A DNA stretch of 25,785 bases from assembly GCA_035280025.1 (NCBI GenBank), contig DATEGT010000097.1:1-25785 (forward strand). The letters run 5' to 3'. Positions within the stretch are counted from its first letter, which is position 1. Each line of letters starts with the position of its first letter. Position numbers and translations under genes: made by a program. Below are positions 15,029 to 22,381 of the stretch, piece after piece. This DNA comes from VBDM01 sp035280025. Lineage in GTDB: Bacteria; Pseudomonadota; Gammaproteobacteria; Burkholderiales; SG8-39. The notes below the pieces were generated by a model. The model was not told where the DNA came from. It saw only the letters and a list, made by a program, of their open reading frames with translations, and ran no database searches.

Positions 15029-16102
15029 ATGGCCCGTGAGCAGCCTTCCACACTCGCGCGCTATCTGTTCGCCGCGTGCCTCCTGCTCGTCGTCTACGCC
15101 AGCCTGCACCCCTTCTCCGGCTGGCGCGACCGGGGTTTGCCCACCTTCGCTTTCCTGACGGCGTCCTTCAACCGCCCGGTTCCGGCGTTCGACGTCGCGG
15201 TCAACGTGCTCGGCTACGTGCCGCTCGGCTTCCTCGCGGTGCTCGCGGCGTATCCGCGTCTGCGCGGCGCCTCGGGGCTCGCGTTCGGCGTCGCGTGCTC
15301 GATCCTTCTCTCGTTCGTCCTGGAGACGCTGCAGGTGTACCTGCCTGCTCGCACGGCATCCAACCTGGACATCCTGGCGAACGCGTCGGGAGGATCGCTC
15401 GGAGCGATCGCAGCGGTCGTCGCGACCGGGCCGCTCATGGAAGCGGGCAGGCTCCAGAGGCTGCGCGACGAGCTGTTCCTTCCCGGGGGCCGGGTCGATC
15501 TCGGCCTGGTGCTCATCGGCTTGTGGCTGTTCGCGCAGCTCAGTCCGGAGACGCTGCTCTTCGGCACCGGCGACCTGCGCGATCTCTTCAAGGCTCCCTC
15601 GGGGAAGCTCTACCCTGCCGAGGTGTTCCTCAGAGTGGACGCCGGGGTCGCCTGCGCCAACGGGCTCGCCGCAGGGCTGCTCGCCGCGTGCCTGGTCGAG
15701 CGCAATCAGCCGGCGCGCGGCGTGGTCCTGCTGCTGATCGCGACGGCCCTTGCCGCGCACTCCTTCGCCTTCGGCCTCCTCGTCACCCCGCAAGACGTTC
15801 TTTCATGGGTCACGCCCGGGGCGCTCTACGGCGTCGCCGGGGCGATCGTGCTGCTGATGATCGCCGTCGCCCTGCCGCGCGCCACCCAGTTGCCTCTCGT
15901 CGGCCTCGCCCTGCTCGCCGCCACGGCGATCGTCAACCTCGCGCCGCCCAACCCCTACAGCACCGCCACGTTCTCGCTGTGGCAGCAGGGGCAGTACCTC
16001 AACTTCAACGGCCTGACGCGGCTCGTCGCCATCGTCTGGCCGTTCGCCGCAATGCTCTATCTGGTGCTGCTCGCCGCCGATCGCGCCCACGCGAAACCCT
16101 AG
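15029..16102 (+). CDS. VanZ-like family membrane protein
   Basis: 357 residues, with about nine membrane segments. The N-terminal third is a VanZ-like domain: YASLHPFSGWRD (24-35), FDVAVNVLGYVPLGFLA (53-69), LLSFVLETLQVYLPARTAS (93-111) and SNLDILANASGGSLGA (111-126), which hold the family's conserved Glu and Asn-Asp positions. The rest is extra transmembrane sequence with no family I recognise, making the protein about twice the length of plain VanZ domains. VanZ is known for low-level teicoplanin resistance, but most homologues have no assigned role, and nothing here suggests a glycopeptide-resistance cluster. The gene follows the macrodomain gene by 15 bases, and TAAGG (15018-15022) is a possible ribosome site. 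Confidence 0.82.
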   Translation: MAREQPSTLARYLFAACLLLVVYASLHPFSGWRDRGLPTFAFLTASFNRPVPAFDVAVNVLGYVPLGFLAVLAAYPRLRGASGLAFGVACSILLSFVLETLQVYLPARTASNLDILANASGGSLGAIAAVVATGPLMEAGRLQRLRDELFLPGGRVDLGLVLIGLWLFAQLSPETLLFGTGDLRDLFKAPSGKLYPAEVFLRVDAGVACANGLAAGLLAACLVERNQPARGVVLLLIATALAAHSFAFGLLVTPQDVLSWVTPGALYGVAGAIVLLMIAVALPRATQLPLVGLALLAATAIVNLAPPNPYSTATFSLWQQGQYLNFNGLTRLVAIVWPFAAMLYLVLLAADRAHAKP

Positions 16103-16110
16103 TCTCCGCT

Positions 16111-16119
16111 TGTTATAAT
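16111..16119 (+). promoter_or_regulatory. Extended -10 promoter upstream of ferredoxin operon
   Basis: TGTTATAAT is a perfect extended -10 element (TGn plus consensus TATAAT) in the 67-base gap after the VanZ gene. The 17-base-spaced position upstream has no -35 match, as is common for extended -10 promoters. Transcription from about 16126 would give a roughly 44-base leader and drive the ferredoxin-hydrolase-ABC-hemJ run. This is the strongest promoter candidate in the window. Confidence 0.6.
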
Positions 16120-16146
16120 CCGGCCTCGCAACGTCCCGTCACTGCG

Positions 16147-16159
16147 CCGGCGGCGCCGG
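16147..16159 (+). repeat. GC-rich palindrome in ferredoxin leader
   Basis: CCGGCG and CGCCGG flank a single G (16147-16159), giving a near-perfect palindrome 10 bases before the ferredoxin ATG and inside its predicted leader. As a hairpin, only the outer CCGG/CCGG pairs with a 5-base loop are feasible. No Shine-Dalgarno sequence is seen between it and the ATG. It may be a structural element or chance in GC-rich DNA. Confidence 0.25.
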
Positions 16160-16169
16160 TACTCCCCGC

Positions 16170-16478
16170 ATGAGCTACTACGAAAGACACGTCTTCTTCT
16201 GCTGCAACCAGCGCACGAACGGCGAGGCCTGCTGCGCCGACAAGGGCGCCCAGGACATGCGCGACTACGCGAAGAAGCGCGTGAAGGAGCTGGGGCTCTC
16301 CGGGCCGGGCAGGGTGCGCGTCAATCAGGCGGGGTGCCTGGACCGCTGCGAGGAAGGGCCGTGCGTCGTGATCTATCCCGAAGCGGTCTGGTATACCTAC
16401 GTCGACCGCGCCGATATCGACGAGATCATCGAGGAGCATCTCAAGGCCGGCCGCGTGGTCGAGCGCCTGCGCATATGA
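16170..16478 (+). CDS. Thioredoxin-like [2Fe-2S] ferredoxin
   Basis: 102 residues. The thioredoxin-like ferredoxin pattern is complete: Cys11/Cys12 and Cys21/Cys22 near the N-terminus, then Cys56 and Cys60 in AGCLDRCEEGPC. In Aquifex-type homologues four such Cys (two N-terminal, then a C-x3-C pair) hold the cluster; the duplicated Cys pairs make the exact N-terminal ligands uncertain. The family N-terminus YYERHVFFCCNQR and the segment GPCVVIYPEAVWYTYVD are characteristic. The role is electron transfer with partners unknown. It leads a run of genes after a good promoter and overlaps the hydrolase gene by 4 bases (ATGA, 16475-16478). Confidence 0.93.
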   Translation: MSYYERHVFFCCNQRTNGEACCADKGAQDMRDYAKKRVKELGLSGPGRVRVNQAGCLDRCEEGPCVVIYPEAVWYTYVDRADIDEIIEEHLKAGRVVERLRI

Positions 16479-17083
16479 GCCGCGCCGGCGAGCGCGTTTT
16501 CATCGACGGCGGCGCGGGCAGGATCGAGACGGTCGTCGATCGCCCGGACGGCGCGCCGCGCGGCCTGGCGCTGGTGGCCCACCCGCACCCCCTCTACGGC
16601 GGCACGCTGGACAACAAGGTGGTGCAGACCCTCGCCAAGGCGTTCGTCGAGCTGGGCTACGTGTCGCTGCGGCCGAACTTCCGCGGCGTCGGCGCCTCCG
16701 ACGGGGCGCACGACGAGGGGCGCGGCGAGACCGAGGACCTGCTGCTCGTCGCCGCGCACGCAAGGAAGGAGCTCGGCGATCTACCGCTCGCGCTCGCGGG
16801 CTTTTCCTTCGGCGCGGCGGTGCAGACCCAGGTGGCGCAGCGCGCCGGGCCGCAGCGCGTGGTGCTGGTCGGCCCCGCGATCGGGCGCTTTCCGTCCGAG
16901 ACGGTTCCGCCGGACACGATCGTGATTCACGGCGAGGTCGACGAGACCATTCCCCTGGCGAAGGTGCTCGACTGGGCGCGGCCGCAGGAGCTTCCGGTGG
17001 TCGTGATCCCCGGCGCCGATCATTTCTTCCACCTGCGCCTCAACGTCATCAGGAACATCGTCAAGAACTCGTGGCGGTCCTAG
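16475..17083 (+). CDS. Alpha/beta hydrolase
   Basis: 202 residues, a compact alpha/beta hydrolase of the dienelactone hydrolase-like group often annotated simply as alpha/beta hydrolase. Visible marks are the oxyanion region AHPHPLYGGT (35-44) with DNKVVQTLAKA, the nucleophile elbow GFSFGAA (109-115, Ser111), the acid Asp156 in HGEVDETIP (152-160), and the base His183 in GADHFFH. There is no signal peptide. The substrate is unknown. It overlaps the ferredoxin stop by 4 bases and the following ABC ATPase start by 13 bases. Such hydrolases are regularly found beside this ferredoxin in betaproteobacteria as I recall, but a joint reaction has not been established. Confidence 0.88.
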   Translation: MSRAGERVFIDGGAGRIETVVDRPDGAPRGLALVAHPHPLYGGTLDNKVVQTLAKAFVELGYVSLRPNFRGVGASDGAHDEGRGETEDLLLVAAHARKELGDLPLALAGFSFGAAVQTQVAQRAGPQRVVLVGPAIGRFPSETVPPDTIVIHGEVDETIPLAKVLDWARPQELPVVVIPGADHFFHLRLNVIRNIVKNSWRS

Positions 17084-17979
17084 CGGTCAGCAAGCTGCGC
17101 AAGTCCTACGGGGGGGAGGTGGTCGTCGCGGGCGTGAGCTTCGGCGTCGCTCCCGGCGAATGCTTCGGCCTGCTGGGACCCAACGGCGCCGGAAAGACCA
17201 CCACGCTCAGGCTGTGCCTGGGGCTGGTCGAGCCCGACGCCGGCTCCATCGAGCTGATGCAGCGGCCGGTCCCGGGCGAGGCGCGGCCCGCGCGCGTCCG
17301 AGTGGGCGTCGTCCCGCAGATGGACAATCTCGATCCGGATTTCACCGTCGAGGAGAATCTGCTGGTCTACGGCCGCTACTTCGGGATTCCGGACCGCGCG
17401 ATTCTCGAGCGCATCCCGCGATTGCTCGAATTCGCCGGCCTCGCCGCCCGCGCCGCATCGCGAATCCAGACGCTCTCGGGAGGGATGAAGCGGCGCCTCA
17501 CGCTCGCCCGCGCGCTGATCAACGATCCCGATCTGATCTTCATGGACGAGCCCACCACAGGCCTCGATCCGCAGGCGCGCCACCTCATCTGGGAGCGCCT
17601 CAAGCAGCTCCTCGCCCAGGGCAAGACCATCGTGCTCACCACGCATTTCATGGAGGAGGCCGAGCGTCTGTGCGCGCGCGTGGCGATCATGGACCGGGGA
17701 CGCTTCATCACCGAGGGCAGCCCGCGCGAGCTCATCTCGCGGCACATCGAGCCGCACGTGGTCGAAGTCCACGGCGACAACGTCATGGAATGGGCCGGGA
17801 GCGAGGCGCGGAGCCTGGCCACCCGGGTCGAGAGGAGCGGCGACACCGCGTTCTGCTACGCGTCAGATCCGGCGCGGCTGATCGCGAGCCTCTCCCGGCG
17901 GGAGCTGCGCTATCTGCACCGGGCAGCCGACCTCGAAGACGTGTTCCTGAAGCTCACCGGCCGGGAGCTGCGCGACTGA
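17071..17979 (+). CDS. ABC transporter ATP-binding protein, NodI-like
   Basis: 302 residues. All ABC ATPase motifs are present: Walker A GPNGAGKTT (36-44), Q-loop VVPQMDNLD (80-88), signature LSGGMKRRL (135-143), Walker B LIFMDEP (155-161) and the H-loop His192. The QMDNLDPDFTVEENL segment and the C-terminal extension with LEDVFLKLTGRELRD are characteristic of the NodI/DrrA-type exporters. The start is GTG 17071, inside the end of the hydrolase gene (13-base overlap), because it gives the usual short N-terminus before the first strand; the protein would otherwise lose residues needed for the domain. It couples to the permease gene by a 1-base TGATG overlap. The cargo is unknown; in rhizobia NodI/NodJ export lipochitin oligosaccharide, which is not implied here. 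Confidence 0.93.
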   Translation: MAVLAVSKLRKSYGGEVVVAGVSFGVAPGECFGLLGPNGAGKTTTLRLCLGLVEPDAGSIELMQRPVPGEARPARVRVGVVPQMDNLDPDFTVEENLLVYGRYFGIPDRAILERIPRLLEFAGLAARAASRIQTLSGGMKRRLTLARALINDPDLIFMDEPTTGLDPQARHLIWERLKQLLAQGKTIVLTTHFMEEAERLCARVAIMDRGRFITEGSPRELISRHIEPHVVEVHGDNVMEWAGSEARSLATRVERSGDTAFCYASDPARLIASLSRRELRYLHRAADLEDVFLKLTGRELRD

Positions 17980-18758
17980 TGCGCCCGTTCGCGCTCCCGT
18001 CGATGAGCCTGCGCTTCGTGCCCGTATGGCGCAGGAACCTGCTCGTGTGGAGAAAGCTCGCCGGGGCCTCCGTCCTCGGGAATCTCGCCGACCCCCTGAT
18101 CTACGTTCTGGGGCTGGGCTACGGTCTCGGCTCGATGCTGCCGCAGGTCGGCGGGGTGCCGTACATCGCATTCCTCGCCGCGGGAATGGTGTGCTCGAGC
18201 ACCATGAACAGCGCCACCTTCGAGTCGATGTACTCGGCGTTCTCGCGCATGCACGTGCAGCGCACCTGGGACGCGATCATGATGGCCCCGCTCGAGCTCG
18301 ACGACGTCGTGCTCGCCGAGCTGATATGGGCCGCCAGCAAGAGCGTGCTCTCGGGCTCGGCGATCCTCGCGGTCGTGTGGATCCTCGGTCTCAGCCACTC
18401 CCTGCTCTCGCTGTGGGTGCTCGCCCTGGTGCCCCTCATCGGGCTCGTTTTCGGCGCGCTCGCGCTCGTCACCACGGCGCTGGCCCGGAGCTACGACTTC
18501 TTCACCTACTATTTCACCCTCGTGATCACGCCGATGAATCTTCTCTGCGGGGTGTTCTTCCCGGTCGAGAAGCTTCCCCCGGCGTTCCAGGCGGTCGCCG
18601 GCGTGCTTCCGCTCACGCACGCCGTGGCGATCGCGCGGCCGCTGCTGCTCGGGGAGGTTCCCGGGCACATCGCCCTGCACGTCCTGGTTCTGCTTGCCTA
18701 CGCCGCGGCGGGGTTCTATGCTGCCAGCGTGCTCTTCCGCCGGCGCCTTCTGAAGTAG
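17979..18758 (+). CDS. ABC-2 type permease, NodJ-like
   Basis: 259 residues, six predicted membrane segments. The N-terminus VWRRNLLVWRKLAGASVLGN and the following DPLIYVLGLGYGLG match the NodJ/ABC-2 permease family, as do FESMYSAFSRMHVQRTWDAI (cytoplasmic loop that contacts the ATPase) and the C-terminal FFPVEKLPPAFQAVAGVLPLT (the conserved ABC-2 LPxxLP-like stretch). It forms an exporter with the preceding ATPase; one permease of this type probably works as a homodimer with two ATPases. The ATG overlaps the ATPase stop by one base (17979). The stop is 2 bases before the hemJ ATG, so the block is one transcription unit. Confidence 0.92.
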   Translation: MRPFALPSMSLRFVPVWRRNLLVWRKLAGASVLGNLADPLIYVLGLGYGLGSMLPQVGGVPYIAFLAAGMVCSSTMNSATFESMYSAFSRMHVQRTWDAIMMAPLELDDVVLAELIWAASKSVLSGSAILAVVWILGLSHSLLSLWVLALVPLIGLVFGALALVTTALARSYDFFTYYFTLVITPMNLLCGVFFPVEKLPPAFQAVAGVLPLTHAVAIARPLLLGEVPGHIALHVLVLLAYAAAGFYAASVLFRRRLLK

Positions 18759-18760
18759 CC

Positions 18761-19171
18761 ATGCTCTGGATCAAGGCGCTGCACATTTTTTTCGTCGTCA
18801 CCTGGTTTGCGGGCCTGTTCTACCTGCCTCGCCTGTTCGTCTACCACGCGATGACGGAGGACGCGGCCGGCCGCGAGCGCTTCAAGGTCATGGAGCGCAA
18901 GCTCTACTGGGGAATCATGGCTCCCGGGGCCGTCTTCACCGTCGTTTTCGGAGTCTGGCTCTGGAGCTACGGCGTAACCGGCGCCTGGCTGCAGGCGAAG
19001 GTCGCCGTCGTCGCGCTCGTCCTCGCCTACCACGCCTATTGCGGCAAGCTCCTCGCCGATTTCGCGAGCGACCGGAACACGAAATCCCACGTCTGGTACC
19101 GCTGGTTCAACGAGGCGCCGGCGGCGCTCCTCGCCGCGGCGCTGGTGCTCGCGGTGGTAAAGCCGTTCTAG
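18761..19171 (+). CDS. hemJ: Protoporphyrinogen IX oxidase HemJ (CopD/UPF0093 family)
   Basis: 136 residues with four membrane segments. HemJ oxidises protoporphyrinogen IX to protoporphyrin IX in haem synthesis at the inner membrane. The family N-terminus is clear: WIKALHIFFVVTWFAGLFYL (3-22), with the conserved His8, then PRLFVYH with His29. The later KLYWGIMAPGAVFTVVFG, LQAKVAVVALVLAYH with its conserved Lys, and RWFNEAPA also match. E. coli uses a different enzyme (HemG); many other proteobacteria use HemJ. It starts 2 bases after the NodJ-like permease stop with a GAAG ribosome site inside the permease end. A TGnTAnnnT element follows its stop, suggesting the operon ends near here. Confidence 0.9.
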   Translation: MLWIKALHIFFVVTWFAGLFYLPRLFVYHAMTEDAAGRERFKVMERKLYWGIMAPGAVFTVVFGVWLWSYGVTGAWLQAKVAVVALVLAYHAYCGKLLADFASDRNTKSHVWYRWFNEAPAALLAAALVLAVVKPF

Positions 19172-19189
19172 CCCGCTTTTTCCGCAATC

Positions 19190-19198
19190 TGCTAATCT
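19190..19198 (+). promoter_or_regulatory. Extended -10-like element upstream of GNAT gene
   Basis: TGCTAATCT fits TGnTAnnnT in the 58-base gap between hemJ and the acetyltransferase gene. It would give a leader of about 25 bases. A T5 run lies just before it (19177-19182 region), but no convincing stem precedes that run, so I do not call a terminator for hemJ. No -35 box is apparent. Confidence 0.42.
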
Positions 19199-19229
19199 TG
19201 CGGTGCTGCCGGATTCAGATCCGCGAACG

Positions 19230-19742
19230 ATGAACGCGAAAAACATAACTCTCAGGCCGGGCCGGCCCGCCGACGCCGCCAGGATTGCGGCGATGTCGCG
19301 CGACCTCATCGAGACCGGGCTCGGCTGGTCCTGGGGACCCGATCGCGTCGCACGCTCGATCGCGAACAAGGACACCTCCACGCTGCTCGCATGCGATCGC
19401 GAGCGCGTCGTCGCCTTCGCCATCATGTATTTCGGCGACGAGCACGCGCACCTGAACCTGCTCGCGGTGCGGACTTCGCACCAGAGGCTGGGTATCGGCA
19501 GGCACATGATCGGATGGCTGGTCGAGTCGGCGTACGCCGCTGGCGTCGCCACGATCCACCTGGAGCTCCGCGCGTCGAACTACCCCGCGCGCAGTTTCTA
19601 CCGGTCGCTCGGCTTCACCGAGTCCGCCTACATACCGGGTTACTACCGCGGCCGCGAAATGGCGCTGCGCATGGTGCGGGTGCTGCGCAAGCCCGGCCTG
19701 CCGCTTCCGGCCTGGTCCGCGCCCAAGCTGCCGAAGAGCTGA
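19230..19742 (+). CDS. GNAT family N-acetyltransferase
   Basis: 170 residues, a single GNAT fold. The N-terminal ITLRPGRPADAARIAAMSRD is the typical first strand and helix; the acetyl-CoA binding segment is LLAVRTSHQRLGIGRHMIGW (about 85-104) with the expected R/QxxGxG/A form (QRLGIGRHM), and the end of the fold is ARSFYRSLGFTES (about 127-139). It resembles RimI-type enzymes, but the substrate (a protein N-terminus or small molecule) cannot be assigned. The ATG at 19230 is preferred over an upstream in-frame ATG-less extension because it matches the usual distance to the first strand. The aminopeptidase gene follows after 34 bases on the same strand. Confidence 0.9.
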   Translation: MNAKNITLRPGRPADAARIAAMSRDLIETGLGWSWGPDRVARSIANKDTSTLLACDRERVVAFAIMYFGDEHAHLNLLAVRTSHQRLGIGRHMIGWLVESAYAAGVATIHLELRASNYPARSFYRSLGFTESAYIPGYYRGREMALRMVRVLRKPGLPLPAWSAPKLPKS

Positions 19743-19776
19743 ATCCAGCGGATCACCCGGCGCGGAATCGCTCGAC

Positions 19777-22374
19777 ATGCGCGGCGCGGCGCTGGTTCTC
19801 TCGGCTGGTCTCGTCGCGAACGCGGCCGCGGCCGTTCCCGGCCTCGAGCCCGGCGTATCGCGCGAGCTCGCCCAGTGGCGGGCGAAGCAGTATCGCGACA
19901 TCCGCTATTCGCTGAAGGTCCTGATATCGCCGGGAGCGGCGACGCTGCAGGGAACGGCGCGGGTGGAGGTGACCCTGCCGCGGCGCGTCCCCGAGCTGGT
20001 GCTCGACTGGCGCCCCTCCGCGGCGTCGCACCTTTCGCGCCTGAGGATCAACGGGAAGCCGGCGCGGGCGAGGCTCGACCGCGAGCACCTGGTCGTCTCC
20101 GCCAAGCGGCTCCGCGCCGGAAAGAACCGCCTGACGTTCGCATTCGAGTCGCCGATCGCCGCATCGGGGAGCGCGGTGACGCGCTATCTCGATCGCGAGG
20201 ACCGCGCCGAATACGTCTACACCCTGTTCGTTCCCTCGGACGCGAGCAGCGCGTTTCCCTGCTTCGACCAGCCCGACCTGAAGGCGCGCTTCAAGCTCGA
20301 GCTGCTCCTGCCGCGCGCCTGGACTGCGGTAGGCAATGCGCCGGTCACGCGCACCGAGGACGCGGGGAACAGGGTCCACAGGGTCGAATTCGCCGAGACG
20401 CACCCGATCAGCACCTATCTCTTCGCTTTCGCGGCGGGGCCGTTCGCGGAGATATTCGCGACGCCCGGCGGCACCCGCCTGTTCGTGCGCAAGTCCCAGC
20501 TCGCTCGCGCCCGGCAGGAAGCCCCGGAGCTGCTCCGGCTCAACCGCGAGGCGGTGCGCTGGTTCGAGCGCTACTTCGATTCCCGGTTCCCGTTTCCGAA
20601 GTACGACCTGGTGCTCGTCCCGGAGCTCGCCTACGGAGGCATGGAGCACGCCGGCGCGACGTTCCTGCGCGAGGACGCGATGCTGTTCCCGTCGGTGCCC
20701 AGCGAGACCGACATCCTCGCGCGAGCCGAGATCCTCTTCCACGAGGCCTCGCACCAGTGGTTCGGCGACTCGATGACGATGCGATGGTTCGACGACCTGT
20801 GGCTGAAGGAGGGCTTCGCGAATTTCATGGCGGCGAAAGCGGCCGAAGCGCTGCTGCCGACCCAATCGGTGTGGAATGCGTTCCACGCCCTCAAGACCGC
20901 CGCCTACAGAACCGACGTCACGCAGGGCACGATCCCGATCTACCGGCCACTGGCGAATCTGGCCGGGGCGAAGTCCGTCTACGGCAACATCGTGTACGGG
21001 AAGGCGCCGGCGGTCCTGCGCCAGGCCGAGTTCTTCGTCGGAGAGGAGGCGTTCCAGTCGGCGGTGCGGCAGCTGCTCAAGCAGCACGCGTACGGCAACG
21101 CGGATTGGAGCGATTTCGTCCGAGCGCTCGAGCGGGCTTCCAGGCGCAAGCTCGGGGATTGGGCCGAGGCCTGGGTCAAGGGCCGTGGAATGCCGGAGAT
21201 CCGCCTTTCGTGGGATACCGACCGCGAGGGGCAACCGCGGAACGTGATCCTGGAGCAGCACGACACGCTCGGCGAAGGGCTGACCTGGCCGATGAAGCTG
21301 ACGGTGTTCGCGCTACCGGAGGAAGGGCTTCCCCGCTCCGCGGAAGTGGAGCTGCGCGGGGAGCGCACTCCCGTGCCCCAGCTCGACGGCATGCCGGAGA
21401 TCGATTTCGCGTTCCCGAACTTCGGAGACTACGGCTACGGGCGCTTCCTCCTCGATCCCGCGAGCCGCGACGCTGTCCTCGAACGGCCCGAGATCGTGCA
21501 GGGTACCCTGCTGCGCGCGCTCGTTTTCGGAGCGCTCTGGGATGCGGTGCGCGACGCCGAGCTCGCGCCCCTCGCCTATCTCGATTTCGTCATCCGCGTC
21601 GCTCCGGTCGAGCACGATCCCGTGACGCTGGCCGCCCTGCTTTCCCGTGCACAGGCCGCCTTTCTCGCGTACGTGTCGGATGGCCAGCGCGACGAGGCCG
21701 CCCCGCGCTTCGAGCAGCTCTTGACGGAGGGCATGCTGCACGCGGACACGCCCGGCCGCCGCGTCACTTTCCTGCGGACCTTCATGGCGAGCGCATGGTC
21801 GGAGAACGCCCGCTCCCAGCTCAAGTTGCTCCTCGCGGGCACGCTCGAAGTCCCCGGGGTGAAGCTCAGCTCCCGCGACCGCTTCCGCGCGATCGCGAGG
21901 CTGCTCGCGCTCGACGACCCCGAGGCGAAGAAGCTGTTGTCGGCGCAGGCCGCGGCGGACCCGGGCACCGACGGCCGGCGCTACGCCTTCGCGGCGGGGG
22001 CGGCCGAGCGCAGCGCCGAGGCGAAGCAGCACTACTTCGAACGGTTCTTCAAAGACAACGCCCTGGCGGAGAGCTGGATCGAGGCGGCGCTTCCGCCTTT
22101 CAACGCGCCCGAGCATGCCGAGCTCACGCAGCCGTTTCTGGATCTTGCGCTCGCCGCCCTGCCGGAGCTGAAGAAGAAGCGCAAGATCTTCTTCGTCAAC
22201 GACTGGCTTGCGGCCTTCATCGGAGGACAGCTCGACGCACAGGCGCTGGACCAGGTCGGGAGCTTCAGCCGTCAGCCCGACCTCGATCCGGACTTGAGGC
22301 TGCAGGTGCTCGAGGCGATGGACGGACTGGCGCGCACGGTCAAGATCCGCGCGCGCTTCGCGCGCACGCCCTGA
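19777..22374 (+). CDS. Secreted M1 family zinc aminopeptidase
   Basis: 865 residues, the normal M1 size with an ERAP1-like helical C-terminal domain. The first about 19 residues (MRGAALVLSAGLVANAAAA) form a signal peptide, so the enzyme is probably periplasmic. Zinc ligands are His322 and His326 of HEASH with Glu345 in LKEGFANF, 18 residues on; Glu323 is the catalytic base. The transition-state Tyr is likely in VYGNIVYGKAP. The exopeptidase substrate loop, usually GAMEN, reads GGMEH (287-291) followed by AGATFLRED, keeping the Glu that binds the free N-terminus but changing Asn to His. The closest family are membrane-alanyl/ERAP-type aminopeptidases. Its stop is 7 bases from the stop of the convergent acyl-CoA synthetase gene. 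Confidence 0.93.
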   Translation: MRGAALVLSAGLVANAAAAVPGLEPGVSRELAQWRAKQYRDIRYSLKVLISPGAATLQGTARVEVTLPRRVPELVLDWRPSAASHLSRLRINGKPARARLDREHLVVSAKRLRAGKNRLTFAFESPIAASGSAVTRYLDREDRAEYVYTLFVPSDASSAFPCFDQPDLKARFKLELLLPRAWTAVGNAPVTRTEDAGNRVHRVEFAETHPISTYLFAFAAGPFAEIFATPGGTRLFVRKSQLARARQEAPELLRLNREAVRWFERYFDSRFPFPKYDLVLVPELAYGGMEHAGATFLREDAMLFPSVPSETDILARAEILFHEASHQWFGDSMTMRWFDDLWLKEGFANFMAAKAAEALLPTQSVWNAFHALKTAAYRTDVTQGTIPIYRPLANLAGAKSVYGNIVYGKAPAVLRQAEFFVGEEAFQSAVRQLLKQHAYGNADWSDFVRALERASRRKLGDWAEAWVKGRGMPEIRLSWDTDREGQPRNVILEQHDTLGEGLTWPMKLTVFALPEEGLPRSAEVELRGERTPVPQLDGMPEIDFAFPNFGDYGYGRFLLDPASRDAVLERPEIVQGTLLRALVFGALWDAVRDAELAPLAYLDFVIRVAPVEHDPVTLAALLSRAQAAFLAYVSDGQRDEAAPRFEQLLTEGMLHADTPGRRVTFLRTFMASAWSENARSQLKLLLAGTLEVPGVKLSSRDRFRAIARLLALDDPEAKKLLSAQAAADPGTDGRRYAFAAGAAERSAEAKQHYFERFFKDNALAESWIEAALPPFNAPEHAELTQPFLDLALAALPELKKKRKIFFVNDWLAAFIGGQLDAQALDQVGSFSRQPDLDPDLRLQVLEAMDGLARTVKIRARFARTP
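22351..22365. repeat. Perfect GC palindrome at the tail-to-tail junction
   Basis: GCGCGC (22351-22356) and GCGCGC (22360-22365) flank TTC, a 6-bp perfect inverted repeat inside the last codons of the aminopeptidase gene (coding RARFAR). It lies 7 bases before its stop and 17 bases beyond the stop of the opposing gene. It could fold in both transcripts but lacks a T-run on either strand, so a classical terminator is not supported. Confidence 0.3.
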
Positions 22375-22381
22375 ACGGCGC

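Noticed and set aside
14111..15793. Long minus-strand frames opposite pit, the macrodomain gene and vanZ, and similar ones at 11159-13027 and 19753-21261
   Set aside because: All are antisense to conserved genes with clear motifs and show the same charged, repetitive shadow composition.
15029..16102. VanZ-like gene as a glycopeptide-resistance determinant
   Set aside because: No other van genes are present and the VanZ domain is widespread in proteins unrelated to resistance.
19171..19198. Intrinsic terminator after hemJ based on a T5 run
   Set aside because: No stable stem directly precedes the T-run, and the run is followed at once by a promoter-like element.
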